The notes: a model not told the origin generated them from the sequence alone. 35,191 nucleotides of DNA from Clostridia bacterium (GCA_024692685.1 JAILMJ010000108.1:1-35191); one strand, 5' to 3'; numbered from the stretch's first letter, positions 7,138 to 16,381 are shown. A program made the numbers and translations.

Positions 7138-7983
7138 TCATTTTATAACTTCTGCTTTCCACGAGAATTCAAAACTGTTTCCCGCATCAAGTGCCCTTAT
7201 TTCTCTCTTTTCTGATATGTCATCTACAGGTTCGTGTCTGTCGTTAATGCCGTACCATGGTTCTATACAGACATAAGGCGCGCCCGGTTTAGCCCATATA
7301 CCCAAAACGGGGCAATCTCCGAAAGTAAACTCAATTTCATTTTCACCCTTTAATTTGAGCTTCTTTGACTTTAAACCGGAAAGAATAAGTGCGTCAGGTT
7401 CAAATATTTCCTTTGTAATAATAATTCTTGATTCGTTATCAAGGCAGGGGAATTTTTGATCAATGAGCATATTTGTTTTATCAATTCTTTCCGTGCAAAC
7501 TGTTTCTGCCGTTTCGAATTCAATAATATCTCCGACTTTGCAATTAAATGCAGGATGAGCACCTATTGAAAAATACATTTTGTTAACTGATTTATTCTTT
7601 ACTGTAAGAGTATTGATTACAGAATTACCTTCAAGAACAAATTCGGCATACAATTCAAATTCAAACGGAAACATTTTCATTGTTTGGGAATTGTTTTTAA
7701 GTAAAAAAACAGCTTTGTTTCCTTCGCAAAATATATTTTCAAACAGCATTTTTCTTGCAAATCCGTGTTTCGGAAGATGGTATTCGATGCCGTTGAGATA
7801 ATATCTGTCTGAATTAAGTTGACCGATAACAGGGAAGAGAATCGGAGCCTGACCATACCATATATCCGGATTTCCCTGCCAGATGTATTCTTTATTGTTT
7901 GATTTTGATTTCAATGAGTGCAGTTCCGCTCCCATCTCATTTATTTCACAGGTTAAATTTTCATTTTCAATTTTATAATACAT
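7138..7983 (-). CDS. Aldose 1-epimerase family protein (LacX-like)
   Basis: 281 residues with the galactose mutarotase-like beta-sandwich pattern: GAELHSLKS near residue 19, ILFPVIGQL near 48, LPKHGFAR near 70 and IGAHPAFNC near 145, where the His residues are those used for catalysis in the family; the C-terminal WAKPGAPYVCIEPWYG contains the catalytic Glu region. It interconverts alpha and beta anomers of aldoses or sugar phosphates in the cytoplasm. The length and the LFP/KHGF motifs place it with the LacX/YeaD-type subgroup rather than classical GalM. The start is followed upstream by AGGAAGA. It is convergent with and directly abuts the dehydrogenase gene. Confidence 0.9.
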   Translation of the reverse strand: MYYKIENENLTCEINEMGAELHSLKSKSNNKEYIWQGNPDIWYGQAPILFPVIGQLNSDRYYLNGIEYHLPKHGFARKMLFENIFCEGNKAVFLLKNNSQTMKMFPFEFELYAEFVLEGNSVINTLTVKNKSVNKMYFSIGAHPAFNCKVGDIIEFETAETVCTERIDKTNMLIDQKFPCLDNESRIIITKEIFEPDALILSGLKSKKLKLKGENEIEFTFGDCPVLGIWAKPGAPYVCIEPWYGINDRHEPVDDISEKREIRALDAGNSFEFSWKAEVIK

Positions 7984-8073
7984 TAATTCATCTTCCTTCT
8001 TTTTTTAAAAATTTTAAAACAGCTGCAGTTAATTGTCAATGTTTATTTAATTATATTTTGTTATTTATCTTCA

Positions 8074-8102
8074 TTGACATAATATTAAATGTGCAGTAAT
8101 AT
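8074..8102 (+). promoter_or_regulatory. Promoter of the lipase operon
   Basis: TTGACA (8074-8079), 17-bp spacer, TAATAT (8097-8102), near consensus. It drives the lipase and the ene-reductase behind it. Confidence 0.8.
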
Positions 8103-8137
8103 TATTGTTAACAGATTGAGTTTTAAAGGGGGATATA

Positions 8138-9439
8138 ATGTCAATACTTAAAAAAATGTCAGCACTGTCTTTGTCACTGGCTATGGCCTGCGGATTCTTT
8201 ACGATTTACGGTATTGCCGGCGATAACAAAAAAAGCTCAGTTGAAAACAGAGTATTAAATGATTTTCCCTTTGTATTTGTTCATGGTTTTAACGGATGGG
8301 GCAGTGAAGAAGGATTAAATAAGATTTTGCCTTATTGGGGCGCTACTTGCGGAAATCTTAATGATTATCTTTTATCAAACGGATATGAATCATATTCGGC
8401 TTCTGTTGGTCCTTTTTCCAGTGCGTGGGACAGAGCGTGTGAACTCTATGCGCAGCTTACAGGCACAACTGTTGATTACGGTGCGCATCACAGTGCTGAA
8501 TTTAATCACAGCCGTTACGGCAGAACTTACGAAAAGCCTTTGTTTGAAGGCTGGGGCAGAAAAGATGAAAATGACAATATAAAAAAGGTGCACCTAATAG
8601 GTCATTCTTTCGGTGGAACAACAATCAGGCTGTTTGCTTACCTGATGACTTACGGATGTCCTGAAGAAGTCAATGCATCACCCGGTGACGCTTCTCCTCT
8701 GTTTACGGGCGGAAAAGAAAACTGGATACAAAGCGTAACAACTATATGCACGCCTCATAACAGCAGTGATTCATATTATTTTGCAAAAGACTTTCGTTTA
8801 TATGAACCGCTTATAAATTTAAGCACCGTTTATGCCGCTGTTTTAGGAAGGTCGCCTTTAAACGGCACTGTGGTTGACTTTCATCTTGAGCAGTTCGGAT
8901 TGACAAACACTCCCGGCGAACATGATTCAGATGATTTCATTACTTCAGTAAAAAGGTTCAGTAACGGCAATGACGATTCCTGTCAACGCGATTTATGTCC
9001 TGACAGGATGAAAGAATTAAATGATAAGATTAAAATCAGCAAAAATATATATTATTTTTCTTATGCTTTTGATACTACTAATAAAGATCCTGTTTTGGGA
9101 TTAAGATGGCCTATATTGACTACAAATCCTGTTATTTTACCAATATCCATTTGGATAGGCCATCATAAAACCTTTATCGATGGTTTAACCGGTCAAGTAT
9201 ATGACGATGAATGGAAAGCAAATGACGCTCTTTGCAATACTATTTCAGAGACATATCCTTTTGACGAACCTCATAAAGATTTTGACGAGAATACTATTAA
9301 TCCCGGTGTTTGGAATGTTATGCCTGTTCAAAAAGGAGATCACGGAACGGCTATAGGATTATTGGCTAACAAAAAAAACTTTCAAAAATTCTATGACTCA
9401 ATTGCTGTAATGCTGAAAGATACTGAAAAGGAGAGGTAA
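8138..9439 (+). CDS. Secreted triacylglycerol lipase (staphylococcal/thermoalkaliphilic type)
   Basis: 433 residues. A signal peptide (about 30 residues, KKMSALSLSLAMACGFF) points to export. The alpha/beta-hydrolase body matches the family I.5/I.6 lipases: oxyanion motif FVHGFNGWG (near residue 47), the family block VDYGAHHSAEFNHSRYGRTYE (near 114), nucleophile elbow GHSFGG (Ser near 157), DLCPDRMKELN (Asp near 285) and GDHGTAIG (His near 403). The triad therefore looks complete. It cleaves ester bonds of glycerides or related lipids outside the cell; substrate range is not visible. GGGGG at 8127-8131 precedes the ATG, and it is the first gene of a two-gene unit with the ene-reductase 5 bases downstream. 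Confidence 0.9.
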   Translation: MSILKKMSALSLSLAMACGFFTIYGIAGDNKKSSVENRVLNDFPFVFVHGFNGWGSEEGLNKILPYWGATCGNLNDYLLSNGYESYSASVGPFSSAWDRACELYAQLTGTTVDYGAHHSAEFNHSRYGRTYEKPLFEGWGRKDENDNIKKVHLIGHSFGGTTIRLFAYLMTYGCPEEVNASPGDASPLFTGGKENWIQSVTTICTPHNSSDSYYFAKDFRLYEPLINLSTVYAAVLGRSPLNGTVVDFHLEQFGLTNTPGEHDSDDFITSVKRFSNGNDDSCQRDLCPDRMKELNDKIKISKNIYYFSYAFDTTNKDPVLGLRWPILTTNPVILPISIWIGHHKTFIDGLTGQVYDDEWKANDALCNTISETYPFDEPHKDFDENTINPGVWNVMPVQKGDHGTAIGLLANKKNFQKFYDSIAVMLKDTEKER

Positions 9440-9444
9440 ACATA

Positions 9445-11502
9445 ATGGATAAAAAATATGAAGCCTTATTTACTCCCTGGAAAATCGGAAACTGTGAAAT
9501 TAAAAACCGTTTTGTCTTGACAAGTATGGGCGGCACTGATTTGTTCGGATGGATGGAAAAGAATCATTTCGACAAAGACGGCGCAGAGTTTATAATGAGG
9601 GTTGCGAAGAATAATTGCGGCCTTGTTTTACCCGGTTGTCAGCCGGTTTATAATCCCATGCTCGGCCAGTGGCTTGAAAATAACAAAAAGATGTATCGCG
9701 ACCTTGCTGAATGGATTCCTGAATTCCATAAAACAGGCGCAAAACTGTTTGTTCAGTTGACAGCCGGCTTCGGCAGGTCATTTACAGTCAGCAGCATGAT
9801 GGAAATGCTTTATAATACTCCGATTATTAATGTTCTCAGCAAACCTATTATGAATCTCGATAAGATTACAGCTTCAGCTTCACCTTCTGAGAATCGTTGG
9901 TCGGACAGACTTCCGTCAAGAGAAATTACTAAGAAAGAAATTAATAGATTTGTTGAATCTTTCGCAAAATGCTCAAAGCTTCTTAAAGATGCCGGTGTCG
10001 ACGGAGTCGAAGTACATGCTGTTCATGAAGGATATTTGCTTGATCAGTTTACTCTTAAATATGTTAATAAAAGGACCGATGAATACGGCGGCTCTCTCGA
10101 AAACAGATACCGCTTTGCTACGGATATAGTTAAGGCAATTAAAGCTGAATGCGGAAAAGATTTTCCTGTTTCATTGAGATACAGTGTGCTTTCAAAAACA
10201 AAGGGTATGCGAAAAGGAGCTCTTCCCGGTGAGGATTACGTTGAAGTCGGAAGAGATATGGCTGAAAGTGAAGAAGCAGTAAAACTTCTTCAGGATGCCG
10301 GATACGATATGCTTAACTGTGATAACGGTACTTATGACTCCTGGTATTGGCCTCATCCTCCGATTTATATGCCGGAAAACTGCAATCTTGCTGATGTGGA
10401 ACACATTAGAAAGTTCGTTGATATTCCGGTAGTATGCGCCGGCAGATTAAATCCTGCTGATGCCGCCAAATCTATTGAAGAAGGAAAAATTGACGGTGCC
10501 GGTTTTGCAAGGCCGTTCCTTGCCGATCAGGAGTGGATTACTAAACTTATAAATGATGATGAAGAAGAAATAAGGCCTTGCATTCTTTGCCACAACGGTT
10601 GCTTTAATATGTCGCATTATAAAGGCGTACCTAATGACCAGGATCTCTTTGATTCTCTTCATCTTGCCAGATGCGCGGTCAATCCCGAAACAATGCAGTG
10701 GAAAAAACATAAGATAATTAAAACAAATTCTCCCGAAACTGTCCATATAATCGGCGGCGGTATAGGAGGAATGGAAGCGGCAAGAGTTTTGAAACTTCGC
10801 GGCCACAATCCTGTTATTCATGAGAAGAGCTCAATTCTGGGCGGCACATTTATTCCTGCATCCGCTGAAAGTTATAAAGGCAAATTGAGAGATCTTCTGG
10901 ATTGGTACCGTCTTCAGATTAAAGAACTCGGTGTCGAAGTCAAATATAATGATGAAGTTAAGGACTTATCTTCTTACGGTAATTCAAAAGTAATAGTTGC
11001 AACAGGTTCTGTGCCAAGATTGCTGAAAAGAGTTCCCGGTTACGAAAAGATGATTGAAGCCTGTGACTATCTGAATAACATCAAGCCTGTAGGTGAAACC
11101 GTGGCAGTTATCGGCGGTGGACTTACCGGATGTGAAATAGCATATGAACTTGCACTTCAAGGAAAAAATCCCGTAATTATAGAAATGAAGGATGATCTTA
11201 TCAGTCAAAAAGGTGTTTGTCTTGCAAACTCATCATATCTGAGAGAATGGTTTGAACTGCATAAAACTCCGGTTTATCTTGAAACTACACTTAAAGAGGT
11301 TAAAGACAGCAGTATAATCTGTGTTAAAAAAGACGGAAGCGAAGTCGAAATACCCTGTGACAGTGTTATCAGTTGCGCCGGATATATTCCCGCTCCGCTC
11401 ACCGGAAAAAAGAAAAATGTCCAGCTTGTCGGCGACTGCAATTCAATCGGAAATCTCCGTTCTGTAATTTGGAGCGCATTTGAAGCCGCAGCAAAGATTT
11501 AA
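9445..11502 (+). CDS. NADH:flavin oxidoreductase, 2,4-dienoyl-CoA reductase type
   Basis: 685-residue cytoplasmic flavoenzyme. Residues 1-370 form an old-yellow-enzyme TIM barrel with FMN (KNRFVLTSMG; GVDGVEVHAVHEGYLLDQF; YGGSLENRYRF). A 4Fe-4S site follows (RPCILCHNGC near 379-386 and RCAVNP near 410). The C-terminal third holds two Rossmann motifs, GGGIGG (near 435, FAD) and GGGLTG (near 555, NAD(P)H). The domain order is that of 2,4-dienoyl-CoA reductase, enoate reductases and the bile-acid enzymes BaiCD/BaiH, which reduce activated C=C bonds. The CH-x-GY catalytic block reads AVHEGYLLDQF. Which unsaturated acid, steroid or CoA ester it reduces cannot be told. AAGGAGAGG in the end of the lipase gene serves as ribosome binding site. 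Confidence 0.92.
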   Translation: MDKKYEALFTPWKIGNCEIKNRFVLTSMGGTDLFGWMEKNHFDKDGAEFIMRVAKNNCGLVLPGCQPVYNPMLGQWLENNKKMYRDLAEWIPEFHKTGAKLFVQLTAGFGRSFTVSSMMEMLYNTPIINVLSKPIMNLDKITASASPSENRWSDRLPSREITKKEINRFVESFAKCSKLLKDAGVDGVEVHAVHEGYLLDQFTLKYVNKRTDEYGGSLENRYRFATDIVKAIKAECGKDFPVSLRYSVLSKTKGMRKGALPGEDYVEVGRDMAESEEAVKLLQDAGYDMLNCDNGTYDSWYWPHPPIYMPENCNLADVEHIRKFVDIPVVCAGRLNPADAAKSIEEGKIDGAGFARPFLADQEWITKLINDDEEEIRPCILCHNGCFNMSHYKGVPNDQDLFDSLHLARCAVNPETMQWKKHKIIKTNSPETVHIIGGGIGGMEAARVLKLRGHNPVIHEKSSILGGTFIPASAESYKGKLRDLLDWYRLQIKELGVEVKYNDEVKDLSSYGNSKVIVATGSVPRLLKRVPGYEKMIEACDYLNNIKPVGETVAVIGGGLTGCEIAYELALQGKNPVIIEMKDDLISQKGVCLANSSYLREWFELHKTPVYLETTLKEVKDSSIICVKKDGSEVEIPCDSVISCAGYIPAPLTGKKKNVQLVGDCNSIGNLRSVIWSAFEAAAKI

Positions 11503-11518
11503 TTATTTAATATATTTA

Positions 11519-11546
11519 AAAACCGCTGTTATAATACAGCGGTTTT
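11519..11546 (+). terminator. Terminator after the ene-reductase gene
   Basis: Perfect 11-bp stem AAAACCGCTGT/ACAGCGGTTTT (11519-11529, 11536-11546) with a 6-nt loop. Because of the A/T ends it can work on both strands. Confidence 0.85.
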
Positions 11547-11579
11547 AAGTCGTATTATTATTTCTGCAGAGGCAAATTA

Positions 11580-12479
11580 ATGAATTCTGAGAACAATTCA
11601 AATTTCGGATACTTTCAGGCAATTACGGGCGGAATCCTTTGGGGCTTTTCCGGCTGTTGCGGACAATACTTATTTCAATCATGCGGTATAACTCCGGAAT
11701 GGCTTTTATCTATCAGGTTGATATCGACCGGGATAATTTTGCTGTTTGTATCTTTGATTAAAAACAGAAGAGAAATAATATATATATGGACTGAAAAGAA
11801 TAACGTACTGAGAATGTTGTTTTTTGTCGCATTTGGTATTATAGGCTGTCAATATACATATTTCTCAGCTATTGAAGCTTCAAATGCTGGTCTTGCAACT
11901 GTTCTTCAGTATTTATCTCCGGTGCTGATACTGTTATATTTATGTATAAAAAACAAAAAGGCGCCATCTGTACTTCAGATTGCAGCTCTTTTACTTGCCG
12001 TCGGCGGAACGTTTTTGATTGCAACAGGCGGTAACATTAAATCAATGAATATAACGCCGAAGGCTCTCGCGTATGGTTTGATATCAGCTTTATTTCTCGC
12101 CTGTTATTCTATTATACCCCAACCTTTGATAAAAAAATATAATACACTTACTGTTTTGGGCTGGGGGATGTTAGTCGGCGGAATAATAATTCTGCCCGTG
12201 TTTAAGCCGTGGGCATTTATTCCCGACATATCGTTCGGATTAATACTTGCAATGGCAGGCATTATTATATTCGGAACGGTATTAGCTTATACTTTTTATT
12301 TAGACAGCATAAAAAGAATCGGCGCTGACAAAGCGAGCTTTCTGTCAAGCATAGAACCGGTTTCAGCTGTGGTTATTTCAGCTTTTTGGCTTAAATCGGG
12401 ATTCAGCTTGACTGATATTATCGGCACGTGTATGATACTTATTATGGTTTTTATTATATCCCTTGTCGGAAAGGAGTAA
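11580..12479 (+). CDS. EamA/DMT-family transporter
   Basis: 299 residues with about ten membrane segments arranged as two five-helix repeats, each opening in the EamA style (GGILWGFSGCCGQYLF near residue 17; ALAYGLISALFLACYSII near 160). The end SSIEPVSAVVISAFWLKSG (near 260) is the typical EamA block. Members export amino acids, metabolites or sugars, or take up nucleotide-sugar-like compounds; no substrate can be assigned. The ATG follows AGAGG by 9 bases. Its last codons (AAGGAGTAA) supply the ribosome binding site for rarA, so the two genes are cotranscribed. Confidence 0.88.
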   Translation: MNSENNSNFGYFQAITGGILWGFSGCCGQYLFQSCGITPEWLLSIRLISTGIILLFVSLIKNRREIIYIWTEKNNVLRMLFFVAFGIIGCQYTYFSAIEASNAGLATVLQYLSPVLILLYLCIKNKKAPSVLQIAALLLAVGGTFLIATGGNIKSMNITPKALAYGLISALFLACYSIIPQPLIKKYNTLTVLGWGMLVGGIIILPVFKPWAFIPDISFGLILAMAGIIIFGTVLAYTFYLDSIKRIGADKASFLSSIEPVSAVVISAFWLKSGFSLTDIIGTCMILIMVFIISLVGKE

Positions 12480-12483
12480 TTAT

Positions 12484-13746
12484 ATGTCTGAACCTCTCGC
12501 CAACAGACTTCGTCCCAAAACAATAGACGAAATGATAGGTCAGAGTCATCTTATCGGTAAAGGAAAACCGTTAAGAAACATTATCAATTCAGGCGAATTG
12601 CCGAATATGGTTTTTTACGGCCCTCCGGGAACGGGCAAAACGACTCTTGCCGAAATCATAGCTAAGCAAACCGACAGATATTTTGTCAAACTAAACGGCA
12701 CAACAGCAGGAACAGGGGATATAAAAGATGTAGTGGCAGCACTTGATTCATTAATGGCTGCAAATGGTATTTTACTGTATTTGGACGAAATTCAATATTT
12801 CAATAAAAAACAGCAGCAGACATTGCTCGAATATATTGAAAATGGTCAAATTACTCTTATTGCATCAACAACAGAGAATCCATATTTTTATGTATACAGC
12901 GCAATTCTCAGCCGTTCCAATGTATTTGAATTTAAAAGCGTTACTCCTGATGATATATCAATTGCAGTAAAACGCGGATTTGACAAAATGTCATCCGAAA
13001 GAAATGAAAAATATGATATAGAAAATGGTGTAATTGAGCATATATCAACAGCTTGTGCGGGAGATGTAAGGAAGTCTCTTAACAGCGTTGAATTATGTGT
13101 ATTAAGCACTGAATTGATTGACGGAGTTAAAAAAATAAATCTGGAAAATGCAAAAGCGCTAACTCAGAAAAGCGCATTAAGATATGACAAAGATGCGGAT
13201 GAGCATTACGATATTATTTCTGCTTTTCAGAAATCAATGAGAGGCTCTGACCCTAATGCCGCTGTCCATTATCTTGCTCGACTGCTTGAGGTGGGAGATT
13301 TACCGTCAGCTTGCAGAAGGCTTATGGTTTGCGCCAGTGAAGATGTCGGACTTGCTTATCCCCAGATAATACCAATTGTTAAAGCAGCTGTAGACGCAGC
13401 TTTAATGCTTGGGCTGCCCGAGGCCAGAATTCCTTTGGCTGACGCTGTAATTCTTGTTTGTAATTGTCCTAAATCAAACAGCGCGTATGAGGCAATTAAT
13501 ACTGCAATGGATGATGTTAAAAACGGGCGCACCGGTCCGATACCGAGACAGCTGCAGAATAAACATTTTGATGGAGAAGATAATCAAAATAAGGGACAGT
13601 TTTATAAATACGCTCATTCATTTCCCGGTCATTGGGTTGATCAGCAATATTTGCCGGATGCAATAAAAGAAAAGAAGTATTACGAATTTGGAGATAATAA
13701 AAACGAACAGGCCGCAAAAGAATACTGGAGTAAAATAAAGAAATGA
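12484..13746 (+). CDS. rarA: Replication-associated recombination protein A (AAA+ ATPase)
   Basis: 420 residues. The N-terminal part has the family's PLANRLRPKTIDEMIGQSHL, Walker A GPPGTGKTT (near 47-55), Walker B LYLDEIQ (near 98-104), a sensor in ASTTENP and the C-terminal tetramerisation region with AVHYLARLLEVGDLPSACRRL. RarA/MgsA loads at stalled replication forks and gaps, binds SSB and unwinds DNA ends. The ATG 12484 is chosen because AAGGAG lies 7 bases upstream; earlier in-frame codons overlap that site. It lies 4 bases after the EamA gene. Confidence 0.95.
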   Translation: MSEPLANRLRPKTIDEMIGQSHLIGKGKPLRNIINSGELPNMVFYGPPGTGKTTLAEIIAKQTDRYFVKLNGTTAGTGDIKDVVAALDSLMAANGILLYLDEIQYFNKKQQQTLLEYIENGQITLIASTTENPYFYVYSAILSRSNVFEFKSVTPDDISIAVKRGFDKMSSERNEKYDIENGVIEHISTACAGDVRKSLNSVELCVLSTELIDGVKKINLENAKALTQKSALRYDKDADEHYDIISAFQKSMRGSDPNAAVHYLARLLEVGDLPSACRRLMVCASEDVGLAYPQIIPIVKAAVDAALMLGLPEARIPLADAVILVCNCPKSNSAYEAINTAMDDVKNGRTGPIPRQLQNKHFDGEDNQNKGQFYKYAHSFPGHWVDQQYLPDAIKEKKYYEFGDNKNEQAAKEYWSKIKK

Positions 13747-13751
13747 ATAAA

Positions 13752-13793
13752 GCCCTTCCCTTTGAGTTGCTCAGATTAAGGGAAGGGCAATTT
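13752..13793. terminator. Bidirectional terminator between rarA and the YgjP pseudogene
   Basis: Arms 13752-13762 (GCCCTTCCCTT) and 13778-13788 form an 11-bp perfect stem. Forward tail is AATTTTT; the reverse tail is TTTATTC. It separates two convergent transcripts. Confidence 0.85.
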
Positions 13794-14342
13794 TTACAGT
13801 TTTCTTAAGTATTTATATCCATTTTCTTTTAGCCATTTATCGCATTCAAAATAATCCGGGAAAACACTTAAAATTTCATTGTAGAATCTGTTAGAATGAT
13901 TCATCTCTTTCCTGTGACACAACTCATGAACAATGATACTGTCAATCACTCTGTCAGGGAAAAGAACTATAAGACAGTTGAAATTCAGATTGCCGGCAGA
14001 TGAGCAGCTTCCTCATCTTGTTTTCGGACTCTTAATTGATATTTTATAATATTTTACGTTTAATAAACCGGCATATTTTTTTACTTTCGAAGGAATCATT
14101 TCTTCGGCTTTTTTCTTGAAATTATTTATTTCATCAGCAGTAAAGCGCTGAAATGTATCATCTTCGGAAGGCTTATACTTATTAAGCGTATTTTCAATCC
14201 AATCTGACTTTTTATTGATAAACCGTTCTATTTCGCTGTAACTCATTTTTTCAGGCGCTCTGATTATTAAATGACCGTCAGCTCTGATTTCAATTGACAG
14301 TGTTTTCCTTTTACTCCTGATTACGGTCGGATTGTACTTCAT
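13794..14342 (-). pseudogene. YgjP-type (M48-like) metallopeptidase broken by in-frame TGA
   Basis: The reverse-strand frame runs 183 codons from ATG 14340-14342 to TAA 13794-13796, interrupted by a single TGA at 14013-14015. No frameshift is needed: before it the protein ends ...SIKSPKTR, after it continues GSCSSAGNLNFNC..., and the family's conserved motif is K-x-RWGSCSS, so TGA takes the place of the Trp codon TGG. The rest is intact: VHELCHRKEMNHSNRF, the zinc HExxH-like site with the third His, and the usual C-terminal PDYFECDKWLKENG. YgjP/DUF45 proteins are small zinc metallopeptidase-like proteins of unclear role. The ATG overlaps the proC stop (ATGA), so it is the last gene of the proBAC operon. 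TGA is used as a normal stop elsewhere in the window, so this is most simply a nonsense mutation or a sequencing error. Confidence 0.85.
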
Positions 14343-15136
14343 AATTTAAAATTTTTTTCATATGATGCTTTAACGGCCTTCATTACAGATGCTCTGAAGT
14401 TGCCGTTTTCAAGTTGAAATACACCTTCTATTGTGGTACCGCCCGGACTGCATACATCATCCTTTAAAGAAGCGGGTAATCTACCGCTTTCAATAATCAA
14501 TTTGCCCGAACCGCTTATTGTCTGAGCTGCAAGTTCATAAGAAATCTTTCTTGACAGTCCGCATTCAACACCTGCGTCGGCAAGAGCTTCAGCCATCATA
14601 AACATAAATGCCGGTCCGCATCCTGATATAGCCGAGCCCGCATTAATCAGCTTTTCAGGCAGTTCAATGCATAAGCCTGAGTATTCCATATTATCCGCGA
14701 AGATTTTAAGCTCGTTTTTGGTTACTTCACTGTTTGCTGTATAAAGCGTTGTTCCTTCGCCTATAGAGCAGGCGATATTTGGCATTATTCTGATAACTGG
14801 GATTTTTTTACCTGCATAGAGTTCTATTTTATTTATTTCCGTTCCGGCTAACATACTAACAAGTATAATTCTCTTGTTTGTATTTCTGAGTAAAGGACCG
14901 AATTCGTCAAAAAGCTTTTCAATTGACTGAGGCTTAATTCCGATATAAATAAAATCGGCAAATTCAGTCGTTTCTTTTAAACTGCCGATTTTGCAGTTAA
15001 TCTGGCTTGCAAGTTTTTCTGCTTTATTTAAATCAACATCGTTTAAAATGATGTTTTCAGCGGGGACTTTTTTGGATACAGCTTTTACAAGTGCGCTTCC
15101 CATATTTCCTGTTCCGATAAATCCGTATTTTTCCAT
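14339..15136 (-). CDS. proC: Pyrroline-5-carboxylate reductase
   Basis: 265 residues. It carries out the last step of proline synthesis, pyrroline-5-carboxylate to proline with NAD(P)H. The Rossmann start YGFIGTGNMGSALVKAV (residues 4-20), MPNIACSIGEGTTLY (near 125) and the signature SAISGCGPAFMFMMAEALADAGVECGL (near 172) with the later SPGGTTIEGV (near 234) are all family hallmarks. The ATG directly abuts the proA stop (TAAATG), with AGGTGAG in the proA end as ribosome binding site. The TGA stop overlaps the start of the YgjP gene by 3 bases. Confidence 0.97.
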   Translation of the reverse strand: MEKYGFIGTGNMGSALVKAVSKKVPAENIILNDVDLNKAEKLASQINCKIGSLKETTEFADFIYIGIKPQSIEKLFDEFGPLLRNTNKRIILVSMLAGTEINKIELYAGKKIPVIRIMPNIACSIGEGTTLYTANSEVTKNELKIFADNMEYSGLCIELPEKLINAGSAISGCGPAFMFMMAEALADAGVECGLSRKISYELAAQTISGSGKLIIESGRLPASLKDDVCSPGGTTIEGVFQLENGNFRASVMKAVKASYEKNFKL

Positions 15137-16381
15137 TTATCTCACCTGTCCGTTTCCTTTGATAACATAATGATATGTCATAAGTTCTTCAAGGCCCATA
15201 GGTCCTCTTGCGTGAAGTTTTTGAGTAGAAATACCCATTTCACATCCCAAACCGAATTCGCCACCGTCGGTAAATCTGGTTGATGCGTTAACATATACTG
15301 CAGCACTGTCAATACTGTTAATAAATTCTTCAGCCGCAACAGTATTCTCGGTAATAATAGCATCACTGTGGTGAGTTGAATGTTGAGAAATATGAGCAAT
15401 AGCTTTATGGATATCCGTAACAACTTTAATGGCAATTTTATAATCAAGAAATTCAGTATCAAAACTGTCTTGTGAAGCAGGAGTACCGTTAATATATTTG
15501 CTTGCTTTTTCATCAACTATAAACTCAACAGGATTTTTTCTGCCATCGGTAAGAGCTGAATATAAAGAAGGTAAAATAATACCGGCAATCTCTTCATCGA
15601 CGAGACATACCTCACATGCGTTGCAAACGGAGGGTCTTGATGTTTTTGCGTTATCTATAATCTTAATTGCCATATCCGGATTGGCTGTTTTTTCAACATA
15701 AATATGACAAATTCCGGTTCCTGTTTCAATGCACGGAACTTTTGCGTTATCTTTACAGGCTTTAATCAGTCCCTTACCGCCTCTGGGTATAAGTAAATCA
15801 ATAACACCGACGGCATTCATCATATTTTCGGAGCTTTTTCTGCTTGTATCATCAATAATCTGAATGACATCTTCATTAATACAGCATTTTTTCAATCCGC
15901 TTCTTAACGCGTTTACTATTGCTTTGGATGTTCTGTATGCTTCTTTTCCGGATCGTAAAATACAAACATTGGAACTTTTAAAACATAAAACAGCCGCGTC
16001 GGAGGTTACATTCGGTCTGCTTTCATATATTATACCGATTACACCCATCGGTACGGATATTTTACTGATTGACAGGCCGTTCGGTCTTGTAATTTCATTC
16101 AGCACTTTGTTATTAGGATCGGGAAGACAGCATACTTCTTTCATTCCTGAGGCCATATTCTTTATTCTTTCAGCGGTGATTGATAATCTGTCAATCATTA
16201 CATCGCTGATTTTTCCATTTGCGGCTTTGACATCTTCCTCATTTTCTTTCAGAATTATATCAGTATTGTCTTCCAAAGCCTTTGCCATTATTTCAATTGC
16301 ATGGTTTTTTTGCTTTTCAGAAAGCAATTTTATATCCGACTTAGCTTTTAAAGCTCTTTCAAAAATTTCATTATCAGTCAT
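15137..16381 (-). CDS. proA: Glutamate-5-semialdehyde dehydrogenase (gamma-glutamyl phosphate reductase)
   Basis: 414 residues, full length. It reduces gamma-glutamyl phosphate to glutamate-5-semialdehyde with NADPH, the second step of proline synthesis. Motifs seen: MGVIGIIYESRPNVTSDAA (near residue 116), KSSNVCILRSGKEA, DLLIPRGGKGLI (near 196) and the catalytic Cys in RPSVCNACEVCLVD (near 254), plus the C-terminal ARGPMGLEELMTYHYVIKG. The start abuts the proB stop (TAAATG), so proB-proA-proC are translationally linked. Confidence 0.97.
   Translation of the reverse strand: MTDNEIFERALKAKSDIKLLSEKQKNHAIEIMAKALEDNTDIILKENEEDVKAANGKISDVMIDRLSITAERIKNMASGMKEVCCLPDPNNKVLNEITRPNGLSISKISVPMGVIGIIYESRPNVTSDAAVLCFKSSNVCILRSGKEAYRTSKAIVNALRSGLKKCCINEDVIQIIDDTSRKSSENMMNAVGVIDLLIPRGGKGLIKACKDNAKVPCIETGTGICHIYVEKTANPDMAIKIIDNAKTSRPSVCNACEVCLVDEEIAGIILPSLYSALTDGRKNPVEFIVDEKASKYINGTPASQDSFDTEFLDYKIAIKVVTDIHKAIAHISQHSTHHSDAIITENTVAAEEFINSIDSAAVYVNASTRFTDGGEFGLGCEMGISTQKLHARGPMGLEELMTYHYVIKGNGQVR

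Noticed and set aside
14013..14015. UGA as selenocysteine or a UGA=Trp genetic code
   Set aside because: The position is Trp, not Cys, in the family, and TGA is the normal stop of at least nine other genes here.
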